A stretch of 64,000 bases of DNA, from contig OX578283.1 in NCBI GenBank assembly GCA_951217055.1, positions 1,550,001 to 1,614,000 of the forward strand, given 5' to 3'. Position numbers and translations under genes: made by a program. The DNA comes from Gerris lacustris. Lineage: Eukaryota > Arthropoda > Insecta > Hemiptera > Gerridae. Position 1 is the first letter of the stretch. The number at the start of each line of letters is the position of its first letter. The notes beneath the pieces are model-generated. The model saw only the letters and a list, made by a program, of their open reading frames with translations, did no database searches and was not told the origin of the DNA. This document shows positions 32,816 through 44,660 of this stretch, piece after piece.

Positions 32816-34505
32816 AAATGAATGAATATACAAAAATGTAAAATAAGGTACCTAAAACTCAAATAAAATGTTTAATGATTAAAATAAAAAAGGGAGGGAG
32901 ATGGCTAAACAAACAAATTTAATTTCTTGAAAATATTTGTCTGAGTATGCATGCATGTATGTATGTGTGCATGTATGTACTGTACGTGTGTATATAAATA
33001 TAATAATGTATTGTTAAAATTTGTATACTTGTTTGTTCATTTTGTTATTATTTATTTATTTATTTTGTAGTTATTATAAAATTACTATTATTTAAATACC
33101 ATTAGTAATATTACTGCATGTATGCGTAAGATTGTATGTGTGTGTTTATTGTGTAAATAAAATAATGTATAGTTAATGTACGATCATAATTATTAATTTA
33201 TTGTATCTTATTATATAATTCGCTAGATTATTTGTTACAATATTATAATAATCAATTGTAATTTAGATACATTTTTAAAAGTGTTTTAAATGTTGCACCG
33301 GTTATTACTATTTTTATATATGATCATATATGTATTATGTTATATCTGCCTCCAACTCCCAGCTGACGACTTATAGCTAAGCTTTTTGTTGTTTTTATAA
33401 TTTATTTTTTTATTATTTAGAAATCGTTACAATAAACAACCAATATTAATATTATTATTCTATTACTCATACTTTATTTCGATTACAGCATTTAGCCAAA
33501 TACTGCTAACAAGTACAAGTGCCGGTCTGATTTTTATACTGTCAACAACACGAACTAATATTTTATAAAACTATTACTTCTTGCCATAAGTTTAGCTTAG
33601 TTTTGTATCGAGTATAACTATCAAGTTGATTTTAATACTATTAACAACCATAGCTAATATTACTTCAAACAATTACCTATTAGGACAAGTTTAATTTTAT
33701 TTTTGAAACAAGTATAACTGCTTTCTAATACCAAGAATAGGCTTATTTTGTTAACAAGCATAATTTCTTGCTGCAAGAACAAATTCATTATCACAACTAT
33801 TATAACGACTGCCGCAAGAATAGACGAAACAAGCATAGCTTAAACTTGTAAAAATAATACTATTTTTTTCAGTGCATAAACTCGGAAAGCGTTACCAAAA
33901 AACGACACCAAAAAGCGTTACATGAAAATGTCTCACTGTCTTGCAGACTCGTATGCAAGCATTTTATTTTTTTCTTACTTGATTATATCGAGGCACGGAG
34001 CAACACTGGTTTCAATTCAGGACAGGGTTTTAATCTTGGATAAAGCCCACGTTAACTTAAAACCTACTTACACAGACTTAACTTAAACAGAATAAGCACA
34101 GCCTACGCTTAAACCAGCTAATCTTAAATATGTATTATGCAACTTAAATTCTTTTATATAATCTTTTAATATTTACAGAAAACTTCATCATTTAATATAA
34201 CAAAATCGGTCCGAGACAACTCAGAAAAAGTTTCTCGTATACGAGTTCATAATTACTTAGCCCAGTGTTTTCAGCATTTATTAGTTTTCGAGTTTTTGCG
34301 CAGTTACATTTAATTTATCATAAAAATAACTTCTCTGCGGGAAATCGAACCTACCTACCTCTCTTCGTCTTCGCTCAAAGCTATTTTCTCAGAAACTAGA
34401 TTTTATTCTGGAAAACTGCTAATATCGTTAGATTCTTATTTTAATCTACTACTAGTCCACAGGCCACCATAAGAAGTGAGTCGCTGATTGATAAAGTTTT
34501 CTTAC

Positions 34506-34607
34506 CTTATGGAATCGCTTATTTATGCCGTGTCCACCGATGAATTGGGTATATGGCAACTGGGCGCTGGGCCATTTCATTTTTGTTGACATGCCAAACT
34601 TGCCCTT
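34506..34607 (-). other. Exon-like segment, left arm
   Basis: Acceptor TTTTCAATGTTCCCGCAG and donor CATAAG|GTAAGA on the minus strand bound 102 bp, which is 34 codons with no stop. It reads KGKFGMSTKMKWPSAQLPY and on to ...GINKRFHK. I do not recognise the protein. Symmetric phase (divisible by three). It lies in the sense direction of the reticulon gene, so it could be spliced in as a cassette exon between exons 1 and 2 only with a phase conflict (exon 1 leaves one base). Confidence 0.55.
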
Positions 34608-34880
34608 CTGCGGGAACATTGAAAAGAGATAGATAAAGTTTTGATTTTCACAGGATCGTTTAATTAAATTATTTAAAAAAAACAGTGGTACACGTTCCCA
34701 CCGATAAGAGTGGGTCGTTAGGGGTGGCCACCGCCCCAAACATATCGCTCTGCGGGGACGTTCAAAAGAAAACGGCCCACTCGTATCGGTGGCCACCTTT
34801 ACCACTGTTTTTGAAATAATTTAATTAAACGATCCTATGAAAATCAAAACTTTATCTATCTCTTTTCAATGTTCCCGCAG

Positions 34881-34982
34881 AAGGGCAAGTTTGGTATGTC
34901 AACAAAAAATAAATGGCCCAGCACCCAGGTGCCATATACCCAATTCATCGGTGGACACGGCATAAATAAGCGATTCCATAAG
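34881..34982 (+). other. Exon-like segment, right arm
   Basis: Same structure in the opposite orientation, with three amino-acid changes (M to N, A to T, L to V). Splice sites intact. Differences at codon positions suggest decay after duplication or two related source copies. Confidence 0.55.
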
Positions 34983-35554
34983 GTAAGAAAACTTTATCAA
35001 TCAGCGACTCACTTCTTATGGTGGCCTGGGGACAATACCCGTTTTCGAGAAATATTTTTTTCAGATTTTTTAGGGGGTAATTTGGAGCTAAAATTCATTT
35101 CTCAATTTCACTTCGGGGAATGATTTGTATATATGTATATCTGCCATGATTTGTATGATTGCTGGGGTATGATTCATATATATACATGTATTTGGCATAC
35201 ATGTCTAAATATGTACGCCAAATTTGTCAAGTAGTTTAGTCTGCACAGACGACAGACAACAGACAGATACTTTTAAAAACCAATTTCTTGGATTCAGGGG
35301 AACTCGAAACGTTAAAATCCATCAAAATAGAATTTTCGCGCCATCACAATACTTTCTTTTGATATGAGAAAGAAAAAAATCAGTCAAAGTGGAACAAAAC
35401 TTTCGTATAATATAAAAACTGGAAATCTAGTAAACATCATGAGGGGAGAAAGAGATAACGTGGCCATATCCGGTCGTTGTTATATCCGATATAGTTTCCA
35501 ATGTACTATGTGAATCACAGGGCAAAAATATTTCCGTCATTATAAGCAGTAGGA

Positions 35555-35675
35555 CTTTGGATTCAGGGCTTAAAATGTGCAAATCCATCAAAATCTCCAA
35601 ATAAAATTTTTACTTCATCACAATATCACAATACTTTCTCTTTATATGTGCAAATTATAAATGTGAAAGTAAAAA
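35555..35675 (+). repeat. T1 3'-end fragment
   Basis: AATCCATCAAAATCTCC ... CACAATACTTTCTCTTTATA matches the T1 end. Confidence 0.6.
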
Positions 35676-36224
35676 GAGCGATTAATTAAAAAAAAAGCGG
35701 TTAATCAATAAGTAATTCTGTAAGCTTTAATTATTAAATTTGTTTCGCAATAGTTGTAGATAATTGTTATAAGAAGAGTTTAAAAGAGAAATGTAATGGA
35801 AGCCGGTAAGGCAAGTAAAATGATACTTACAAAGTCCCATTTCAAGTGTACAGTCAAGTAGACGAGAGTGTGTTTGTGTGATTATGTAAAGTAAGGAGGA
35901 CTTGAGGCTTAGTGTGCATGTAAGTGTGATGTTGTGTAAGTGAAGTCTGAAGTGTAAGTCAGTGAGACCTTGGCTAAGTCGGATACTTTACCTGGTTCGG
36001 CTTCGTATTCCCTCGTCTCATCTTAATTAGATCTCGTATCATTTATACTTCTTCTTATTTATATATATTTTAAGTCAAGTTTAGAGGACTTAGCCGTATA
36101 ATATTTTTGGTAATAGATTGGACATAAAAGTCTGTGGTTTGAAGATAAGCCGGTGTTTAGAGATAGCCCAGGTATAGCACAGAGAGTAAGAGATACATGG
36201 TTCGATTTTTCGCGATAGCATAAA

Positions 36225-36490
36225 AAAATGTATTATTATTAATTAGCAATAAAAAATTTTGGTTTAGACATCCACCATATTGGCCGCCATCTTAAAAATA
36301 TAAAGTGTCACATTTCCAAAAATTACACAGTTATCATAAATGCTAAGATGCACTTAGGTGCCGAATTTCGTTCAAATGGATCAATTTTTTAAGTGAGTTA
36401 TCGTAAGACATATTAACTTGATGACTTGACAAACAGACAGACAAAACTAAAGTCTCTTAAATTAAGAACTCGTTACGTTCAAAAATTTAA
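36225..36490 (+). repeat. Dispersed repeat W, copy 2
   Basis: Homologous to 3290-3575 (CCATATTGG, AATGCTAAGATGCAC, GCCGAATTTCGT, CAGACAGACA). Confidence 0.65.
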
Positions 36491-36640
36491 AAATTGTTTT
36501 CTCAAAAGACGCTACGAACTCTCTAAAATTTCTTAAAGAAACTCTGTGTAAGAAATGTGTATTCAACCATTTATTAATAATAATTACCAACACAAGCGAA
36601 TTAATGATTAGACAAAAAGATGCAGGTAGTAAAAATAAGA

Positions 36641-36672
<32 letters not shown>

Positions 36673-36861
36673 AAACAGTTTTACGAAGATGCACTGATGC
36701 ATGTAACTGAATGTAACTGCATTCTTTAATGAAAGTGAAGAACAAGATTTTTTAAAAGATCGCAACAACAGAAACAGCTGATTTAATGATCGTATTTATC
36801 TTCATATCTGAACATGAGTGCTTGTTCATCCGTATGAATATTCTGTAGTTTTTTTTACGAG

Positions 36862-36995
<134 letters not shown>

Positions 36996-37159
36996 GGGCC
37001 TAGTTTTAAGAGAAAGACGATTCCGTTATAAACACTCGGCCCAATTAGCAAGCAGCTAACAACGGTCAACGTGTACAGCACCAAGGCATTATAGAATAAA
37101 ACTCACATATTGATAACCTAACATTATAACGGCTTTAGAAAAAACAATATACCGTCATA

Positions 37160-37293
37160 GGTTTGTTCCAACCACACTTCAAACAAGTTTGAAACTGCCC
37201 GACGCATGCGCATTAGCAACAGGCGTTCAATTTAGGTCCGATGCGCATGCGTCGACAGTTTCTAACTAGATTGAAGTGTGGTTGGAACAAACC
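37160..37293 (+). mobile_element. 134-bp foldback MITE, TA target site
   Basis: Arms GGTTTGTTCCAACCACACTT and on, 23 bp perfect plus an imperfect extension; TA at 37158-37159 and 37294-37295. Carries GACGCATGCGCAT and ATGCGCATGCGTC. Confidence 0.88.
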
Positions 37294-37299
37294 TAATAT

Positions 37300-37937
37300 A
37301 ATGTTAGTGAAAAAAAATTACATAGTTCTGAATTTATTTACTTCACATAAATGACAACCATCTAGAGAGCTGATCTTAAACCTATAAATGGACAAATCAT
37401 TGTACAACGGATCTTCCCAACACCGAATCTAAACCGTGCCATTGATATGCCCCCGTGTAGGGACAGAGAGAAGAAAAAGAAAAATGTGTACAAGTAAAGA
37501 AGTACAGATGCAGAAAAATTAAACCGATACCTAAGACACAAGTGTAAACCAACCTGGTTGTCACACGTCAATTAATTTATTTCTTTGTTTACTTTTCCTT
37601 TTTCGCTGTCACTCAATGTTTATCTCTTAATAAAAAAAAATCACAAGTTTGAAACCCGTCAAAATGAAGATTGAAAATATGGGACATGTCAAAACAAATA
37701 AAATAACTTGCGGATTTTTTCCGAACTAACTCTCCATACAGCAAAATTTGCTGAAGAATTAAATTCTGGTGAAAGATGGCTAAACGTAGTAAAATGTTGC
37801 ATTGTCATCGTGTTCTGAGCTATTCTAAAAGTTTCAAATGTCTAGCTACTCGGGAAGTTAGTTAAAAATCGATTGCAAGATTTGTACTGGACAAACAAAC
37901 AAACAAACAAACAAAGCAAGCTAATAAAAACGTAGTA
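37300..37937 (+). repeat. Third copy of the 25.3/28.5-kb inverted-repeat arm
   Basis: Same orientation as 27936-28561 and ends AAAACGTAGTA. Has an unrelated insertion of about 150 bp at 37448-37600. Its left end is cut at the MITE. Confidence 0.82.
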
Positions 37938-37977
37938 ATTAGATACATTGTTCGCTTTGATCACAGCATCACAATCA

Positions 37978-39075
37978 TCATCATCGATACTTGCATAATC
38001 ATAGAATCCCTTCATCATGATCGCTTTCTTCAGGATCAAAATATTCCTTCATCATCGATACTAAGCATAATATTAGAATCCCTTCATCATGATCGCTTTC
38101 TTCAGGATCAAAATATTCCTTCATCATCGATACTAAGCATAATATTAGAATCCCTTCATCATGATCGCTTTCTTCAGGATCAAAATATTCCTTCATCATC
38201 GATACTAAGCATAATATTAGAATCCCTTCATCATGATCGCTTTCTTCAGGATCAAAATATTCCTTCATCATCGATACTAAGCATAATATTAGAATCCCTT
38301 CATCATGATCGCTTTCTTCAGGATCAAAATATTCCTTCATCATCGATACTAAGCATAATATTAGAATCCCTTCATCATGATCGCTTTCTTCAGGATCAAA
38401 ATATTCCTTCATCATCGATACTAAGCATAATATTAGAATCCCTTCATCATGATCGCTTTCTTCAGGATCAAAATATTCCTTCATCATCGATACTAAGCAT
38501 AATATTAGAATCCCTTCATCATGATCGCTTTCTTCAGGATCAAAATATTCCTTCATCATCGATACTAAGCATAATATTAGAATCCCTTCATCATGATCGC
38601 TTTCTTCAGGATCAAAATATTCCTTCATCATCGATACTAAGCATAATATTAGAATCCCTTCATCATGATCGCTTTCTTCAGGATCAAAATATTCCTTCAT
38701 CATCGATACTAAGCATAATATTAGAATCCCTTCATCATGATCGCTTTCTTCAGGATCAAAATATTCCTTCATCATCGATACTAAGCATAATATTAGAATC
38801 CCTTCATCATGATCGCTTTCTTCAGGATCAAAATATTCCTTCATCATCGATACTAAGCATAATATTAGAATCCCTTCATCATGATCGCTTTCTTCAGGAT
38901 CAAAATATTCCTTCATCATCGATACTAAGCATAATATTAGAATCCCTTCATCATGATCGCTTTCTTCAGGATCAAAATATTCCTTCATCATCGATACTAA
39001 GCATAATATTAGAATCCCTTCATCATGATCGCTTTCTTCAGGATCAAAATATTCCTTCATCATCAATACCATGCA
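37978..39075 (-). repeat. 72-bp tandem array, 15 units, in frame
   Basis: The unit (anchor ATCATGATCGCTTTCTTCAG at 38014, 38086 ... 39022) repeats every 72 bp with essentially no differences; only the edges diverge. Because 72 is a multiple of three, the minus strand stays open as a 24-residue repeat with the acidic FDPEESDHDEG core (397 codons, ATG-less start region near 39195). No homologue recognised; coding status unknown. It lies in the sense direction of the reticulon intron. Confidence 0.93.
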
Positions 39076-39354
39076 TAATCTTAAGGCGGTCGTACACGAA
39101 GAGGAAATAATTGAGGTTTGGACTGAACAGTCCAGAATAGGAGGAATTCCTTTACCTGTGTGGACTGCAGTCCCCGAAATCCCGAACAAAAACAAATTTG
39201 TTGAGACGGCGGAACTGCGCAGTCAGATGCGGCGTGTATTGAGTTGACAACAATCGGCCTCGAGGAGTTTTGAAGTTTGTGTTGAGAAAGGTGAGGGTTC
39301 GATATTATTTGAAAAATATTTGGTTACTTTCCCAAAATTATTTACTTCTTTTTA

Positions 39355-39990
39355 CTTTCTCATATAAAGAGAAAGTATTGTGTGAGCGCAAAAATTCTAT
39401 TTAGAGATTTTGATGGATTAACACGTTTTGAGGTACCCTGAGTTCAAAAAATTGGTATTTAAAATATGTCTGTCTGTATTCTGTCGTTGGCATCTGTCTG
39501 TCGTCTGAGCAGCGTGGAGCCAAAACTACTTATTCGTCTATGATGAAATTTGGCATATATGTTCAGAAAAATTATAACCAGAGGCGAAATAGAATAAAAT
39601 GAATTTTCACTCCAAATTTAGGGCACTAACCACCAAGAACTCTGAAAAAAATTATTTATTGAAAACGGTTCCGACGATTTTGATCAAAAAAATTCTAAAA
39701 TGTAGTCAATTTAAATACGAATCTAACGATATAATCCGTTTTCTCGGGAAAAAATCTAGTTTCTGAGAAGATAGCTTTAAGCATGTATGGAGAGAGATTC
39801 ACCGCCGAGGAGAAGTTATTTTTAAGATAAATTTTGATAAAATATTCAATAAGAAATTAAATTAATGTAACTACGAAAACTCGAAAACTATTTAAGAGAA
39901 CACTGGGCTAAGTAATTATGAAGTCACTTATGAGAATGTTTTTCTAAGTCGTCTAAGTTGTCTCGGACCGATTTTATTTATGCAAGAGCA
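39355..39990 (-). repeat. Dispersed repeat T1, copy 4 (near full length)
   Basis: From TACTTTCTCATATAAAGAG to GTTGTCTCGGACCGAT. Useful as the reference length, about 635 bp. The two ends share an inverted TACTTTCTCATATA-like motif. Confidence 0.8.
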
Positions 39991-40498
39991 CCTCTCTCGT
40001 GGCTTAAAGCTATAGAGGGCTCTTAAAAATGTATGCATTATTAAATAAATACATGTATAAAAACATGAATATTAAATTATAGAGAAATAGTTAAAAGTGG
40101 GAGTTAAGCAAATATAAGAATCAAAAATAAAGGAGAACTATAAATAAGAAATGAAAAACTAGTATTGTTATCTTGCTGAGAGGATTGCATTGAAATCTGT
40201 GGCGTAATATTTGAATTTTAAGACTCTCTTATTTATAATCGTAGAGAGGGAATTTAAAATTCAAGTTTGATGCCATTTGGCTTATATCCCACTCCACCAA
40301 CTTAAATAATAAATTACAATATCCTTCTTCGTAGTGCTTTAAATGATTTTCACTCGAGAAAATGGCCAACATCTCTGTATTAATAAAAGAAAAATCAAAA
40401 CGAAAACAAATACAAAAGGATAACATTATTCTCTTGTTTTTTTATTAGCAACATTATTTCACAAGACAATTTTCTTTATAGATTTCTTTTTTTGCGTG

Positions 40499-40503
<5 letters not shown>

Positions 40504-40562
<59 letters not shown>
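40504..40562. repeat. (TA)n microsatellite
   Basis: About 29 TA units. Confidence 0.96.
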
Positions 40563-40565
<3 letters not shown>

Positions 40566-40754
40566 AATTGGTTATATAACCAACATATTTTAACTACACG
40601 TCCGATATTAATCAAATTTGTATGGTAATATAGATATGTTTAAAATTCTCTACGCTTTAAATTTTTCTTCGCTTATTTGTTTCTCTTTCACAAACGGACA
40701 AACATACATTTTATTTACACTTAAATCTTTAAATGTACTTAACTGATTATCAAA

Positions 40755-40865
40755 AAAATTGTACTCATCTGATAATCAAAATCCCCCTTGATGGGGATCG
40801 AACCCCTTTCCCTTATTTTTATAGAAATGTAAGAGCATGGCCCACTCTCTCGACCTAGCCATAGA
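40755..40865 (-). mobile_element. tRNA-derived SINE head or tRNA pseudogene
   Basis: The minus strand has TGGCTAGGTCGAGAGAGTGG (A-box region) and GGGGTTCGATCCCC (perfect B box, 40808-40795). The anticodon arm does not fold, so it is not a functional tRNA. Confidence 0.65.
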
Positions 40866-41069
40866 TCTGAGAGTCTTTACTTGCACATAAATATTCATGC
40901 ACATTATACAATGAACATTAATTAAAATTAATCACAGCATGGATGCATGTCTGTTGAACCATTTCAATTGGCCTTCTCTAAACGAACGCCATCTTTATTG
41001 ATCTTGGAGGTTATAAAAAAAAAATAATAGAATTACTAAGGTAGTCTAGACGCCAGTAGAAATGTCAGT

Positions 41070-41181
<112 letters not shown>

Positions 41182-41666
41182 TGTAAAGACAGAGATATCG
41201 ATCCTAATTTTCCTCCACCCCTGCATGAATATAGACACTGCATATTAACTTCAACATCTACAAAATAACCGATATTTTTAAAGAGACAATAGAAAATTAA
41301 AAGAAATATAAAAATCGGTCCGAGACAACTCAGACAAACTTTCTCATATACGAGAACATAATTATAGTTGGTTCAGTGTTTTCCCTTTAGCAGTTACATT
41401 TAATTATTATTACTAAACATTTAATCAGAATTTACGATAAAAATAACTTCTTGTTGACAGGGAATCGAACCTGGCATCTTATTGTCAGCGTTTAAAAAGC
41501 TATTTTCTCAGGAACTAGATTTTTCCTGGGAAAATAACTTATTCGTATTTTAATGTACTAGATTTTGGAATTTTATTAATCAAATCGGAAGTGCTTGGCT
41601 GGGTAGAGCCCCCAAATTTAAAGCTAAAATTCATTTCTCGATTTCACCTCGGAGTATGCCTTTGTT

Positions 41667-41905
41667 GGTACTTCTTTAGAATGTTACTCCCCTATGTCTT
41701 TTTAGAATATAAATGACTTTGACTAAATAACTATATTAAGACAAAGGGATGTTTAGTCCAATGCGTACTTAGGGACAAAGGAATATCACACTTCTGTTTT
41801 TATAAGGGGAGTAACAGTCAAAAGAAGAACATTCCATATACCTTCTGTAGATTGTATACTCCCCCTCAGTTTTTTTTATAAGGGGAGTAACAATCTAAAG
41901 AAGTG
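41667..41905 (-). repeat. MITE-like repeat K, copy 2 (nested)
   Basis: CTTCTTTAGAATGTTACTCC ... TATAAGGGGAGTAACAGTC forms one TIR pair; a second partial unit ends GGGGAGTAACAATCTAAAG. Confidence 0.7.
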
Positions 41906-41914
41906 TCCTTTTTT

Positions 41915-43189
41915 AGGGTTTCGTTGGTAAAACCAAAAAAAAGAAACCCTTATAGTTTCGTTCCTGTGTCCGTCTGTCACTCTGTACGGTTCCAATAACT
42001 TTTGAACCAAAAAAGATAAAAACGTGAAACTTTCCAGTATAAAAGATCGTTTTGACGCGCACACAGGAAAAATATAGCGAACTGAATATTATCAGCTGTT
42101 CAAATTCAAAATGGCGGATAATTCACGTCGCGAAAAAAAAATATTTTTTTTAAATTTTGAGTGGGGTATCACATGAAAGGTATTGAAGGGTAGAATAGAA
42201 ATATATATACCACTTAGGGATAGTGGTTAATTTTCATCGCCATTTTGTCAAAAAACATCGAAATTTTGCGTGTCCCCCCCCCTAAAATCGTATTTCCGCT
42301 ATTACTAAAAATATAGAAAAATATGCAAAATGTGTGGTCTGCTGGGCCATAGAAAAAATAAGATTAGCAATTTGATCTGATTTACTGGAAATTCAAGATG
42401 GCGGATAATTCATGTCACTCGAAAAAAAATATTTTTTATAAATTTTGAGTGGGGTATCAAATGAAAGGTATTGAAGATTATAATAGAAATATATATACCA
42501 CTTAGGGATAGTGGTTAATTTTCATCGCCATTTTGTCAAAAAACATCGAAATTTTGCGTGTCCCCCCCCCTAAAATCGTATTTCCGCTATTACTAAAAAT
42601 ATAGAAAAATATGCAAAATGTGTGGTCTGCTGGGCCATAGAAAAAATAAGATTAGCAATTTGATCTGATTTACTGGAAATTCAAGATGGCGGATAATTCA
42701 TGTCACTCGAAAAAAAATATTTTTTATAAATTTTGAGTGGGGTATCAAATGAAAGGTATTGAAGAGTAGAATAGAAATATATATACCACTTAGGGATAGT
42801 GGTTAATTTTCATCGCCATTTTGTCAAAAAACATCGAAATTTTGCGTGTCCCCCCCCCCTAAAATCGTATTTCCGCTATTACTAAAAATATAGAAAAATA
42901 TGCAAAATGTGTGGTCTGCTGGGCCATAGAAAAAATAAGATTAGCAATTTGATCTGATTTACTGGAAATTCAAGATGGCGGATAATTCATGTCACTCGAA
43001 AAAAAATATTTTTTATAAATTTTGAGTGGGGTATCAAATGAAAGGTATTAAAGAGTAGATTTCAAAAATGTATAACACTTGATGTTAACATTTAATTTAA
43101 TTTTGCGCGCCATTTTGTCAAATAAAAATCAAAACTTATCTCCCCTCCCCCCCTTACTAATTTTGTGTTCACAATACCAACGAAACCCT
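41915..43189 (+). mobile_element. 1.3-kb TIR element with internal tandem array
   Basis: Starts AGGGTTTCGTTGGTA and ends with its exact complement. Ts on both sides (CTTTTTT before, TTTTT after) prevent a firm target call. Most of the interior is the 288-bp array. No transposase. Confidence 0.8.
42104..43060 (+). repeat. 288-bp tandem array, about 3.3 units
   Basis: AATATATATACCACTTAGGG recurs at about 42199, 42487 and 42775; ATGGCGGATAATTCA recurs four times. Units are almost identical except for length of a C run (8-9 C). Confidence 0.95.
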
Positions 43190-43633
43190 TTTTACGTGAG
43201 ATTCACGCCTTACCAATTTATTTAACCTGTATGCTAAATTATATTAAAATCAGCCCATAAGTTTAGGCGTCTGCACAATCTACAGACAACAGAACGACAT
43301 TATGTAAAAACTATTGGACTCAAAACGTGTAATTCCATCAAAAACCCAAAATGGATTTTTCGTGTCATCATACTTAATACTTTCTCTCTTTACATAAGAC
43401 GTATAAAGAAAGTAAAAATAAAGAAGATAATATTTCATTATCGTTAAATGATTCAAGAAATAAAAGTGTTTCGTCACATTTACAGATACAATTAATGGTT
43501 TAAAATGTCATAGCGTCATAAGCAAGATAAACTATTAGTGATTAATTCTAGGATAGGTCAGGAGATTCAATGTCAATTTCACTGTGTAAATGAATTATTA
43601 TTTAGCGTAGAGATAACTTAAGACAAACAATGG

Positions 43634-43809
43634 TAACGAATGTTTGTTAATGATGGCCGGTGCTCGGAGAAAATTTCGGTACATGAGAAGGGATTCGTCA
43701 TTTGTCCGTTCACGAACGCATGAACGAATGTTTGTTAATGATGGCCGGTGCTCGGGGTAAAGTCGGTACATGAGAAGGGATTCGTCATTTGTCCGTTCAG
43801 TGTGGACAC
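43634..43809 (+). repeat. 88-bp tandem duplication
   Basis: GAATGTTTGTTAATGATGGC begins both copies (43638 and 43726). Confidence 0.88.
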
Positions 43810-44014
43810 GAGCATAATCCTCGAGAGTTCGCAAACAGTTTGTGTTTTGACTTAGAAAGTTTAATATGAAAAAAACAGCTAATATATTTTGCCTAGTGTT
43901 TTATATAGATTTGTAGATCTATATTTATACATTTAAATATTGTTCTTGGGCAACGTCTTCGGTAATGTATTTTGGTGAATAAGAATTGCTAAATTTGTTA
44001 TTTTGAAGAGGATG

Positions 44015-44660
44015 TAATAGTTATTTATGCACCTAGGGAGTAAAGTAAGCCATTATTCCCTGAGCGAAAAAGTTGGTTCTTGAGCCGAAGCCGAAGGAAC
44101 CATGGTCCCTAAATCCCGAGGCGCAGCCGAGGGAATAACTCTAATTAGCTCCCGAGGCGCAGCCGAGGGAGATAATTATCGCGAGGGGAATAATGGCACT
44201 TTACTCACGAGGTACATACAATATTTTATCTCCAGTAGGAAGAAAATACACATTTTCGTCCATTGCACAGTTTTTATTTATTATTTTAATAAATAACAAT
44301 AATTATTAGCACTTTTAATAGCAGATATAAGTGATTCAATATTAAAATCAAATAAGAATTGGAATTAAACTCAAATTGAAGGTTATTTAGATGCAGGTTA
44401 TAAACAATGAATCAATGCATGGTCAAAAAAGCGCAGTGCCGCCAACCTGATTTCAACAACTTCATTACATTTGCCATACATTTTCTACTATTTATAAAAT
44501 AATTAAGTTGCAATCTTTACTTTTTTGCCCTACTTTACTTTTTCGCCCTACTTTTACTTTTTCTCCCTACTTTTTGAGTTAGGGATGAAAAGACCTGTTT
44601 TAGTCCCTCTAAACTAATTCAAAATCATAACTTTTTTCCCCTACTGGAGATAAAAATATA
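44015..44660 (+). repeat. Dispersed repeat G, copy 2 (intact reference)
   Basis: Starts with nested hairpins: GGGAGTAAAGTAAGCCATTA pairs with AATAATGGCACTTTACTC around CCCGAGGCGCAGCCGAGGG units. The body is shared with copies 1 and 3. Confidence 0.82.

Larger units (their letters stand above)
28727..33874 (+). mobile_element. 5.1-kb CACTG...CAGTG DNA transposon (EnSpm/CACTA-like), non-autonomous
   Basis: TIRs CACTGAAAAAAAT at 28727 and the complement ATTTTTTTCAGTG ending 33874. Left flank GGCACA, right flank CATAAACTCGG; compared with the paralogous site at 27.8 kb this gives a 2-bp CA duplication. Termini, short duplication and many subterminal motifs in both orientations (CAAGTATAA, GTTATACTTG types within about 700 bp of each end) fit the CMC (CACTA/Mirage/Chapaev) group. 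No ORF above 60 codons, so no transposase. The interior has tandem duplications and a LINE-like coding remnant. Confidence 0.85.
34454..35030. mobile_element. Long hairpin with two copies of an exon-like segment
   Basis: Arms of about 230 bp (34454-34687 and 34801-35030), roughly 96% identical when inverted. The spacer also has inverted CCACCGATA.GAGTGGG / CCCACTCGTATCGGTGG motifs. Outer ends are GGCCACCATAAGAAGTGAG and complement. Each arm carries a 102-bp segment between perfect splice signals. Mechanism of origin unknown. Confidence 0.88.
34203..35375 (+). repeat. Dispersed repeat T1, copy 3, split by a foldback
   Basis: Begins ATCGGTCCGAGACAACTCAG with CTCGTATACGAG following, and ends CTTTTGATATGAGAAAG. 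The 34454-35030 block is foreign to the family and replaces about 40 bp of it. Confidence 0.78.
41312..43415 (+). repeat. Dispersed repeat T1, copy 5, split by later insertions
   Basis: The left part 41312-about 41660 starts ATCGGTCCGAGACAACTCAG. The right part, about 43205-43415, resumes with the missing T1 block (CAGCCCATAAGTTTAGGCGT, ending GTATAAAGAAAGTA). The material between is repeat K copy 2 and the TIR element with the 288-bp array. Confidence 0.75.

Noticed and set aside
40755..40865. A functional tRNA gene
   Set aside because: A and B boxes are present but the anticodon arm and acceptor stem do not pair; it is better explained as a SINE head or tRNA pseudogene.
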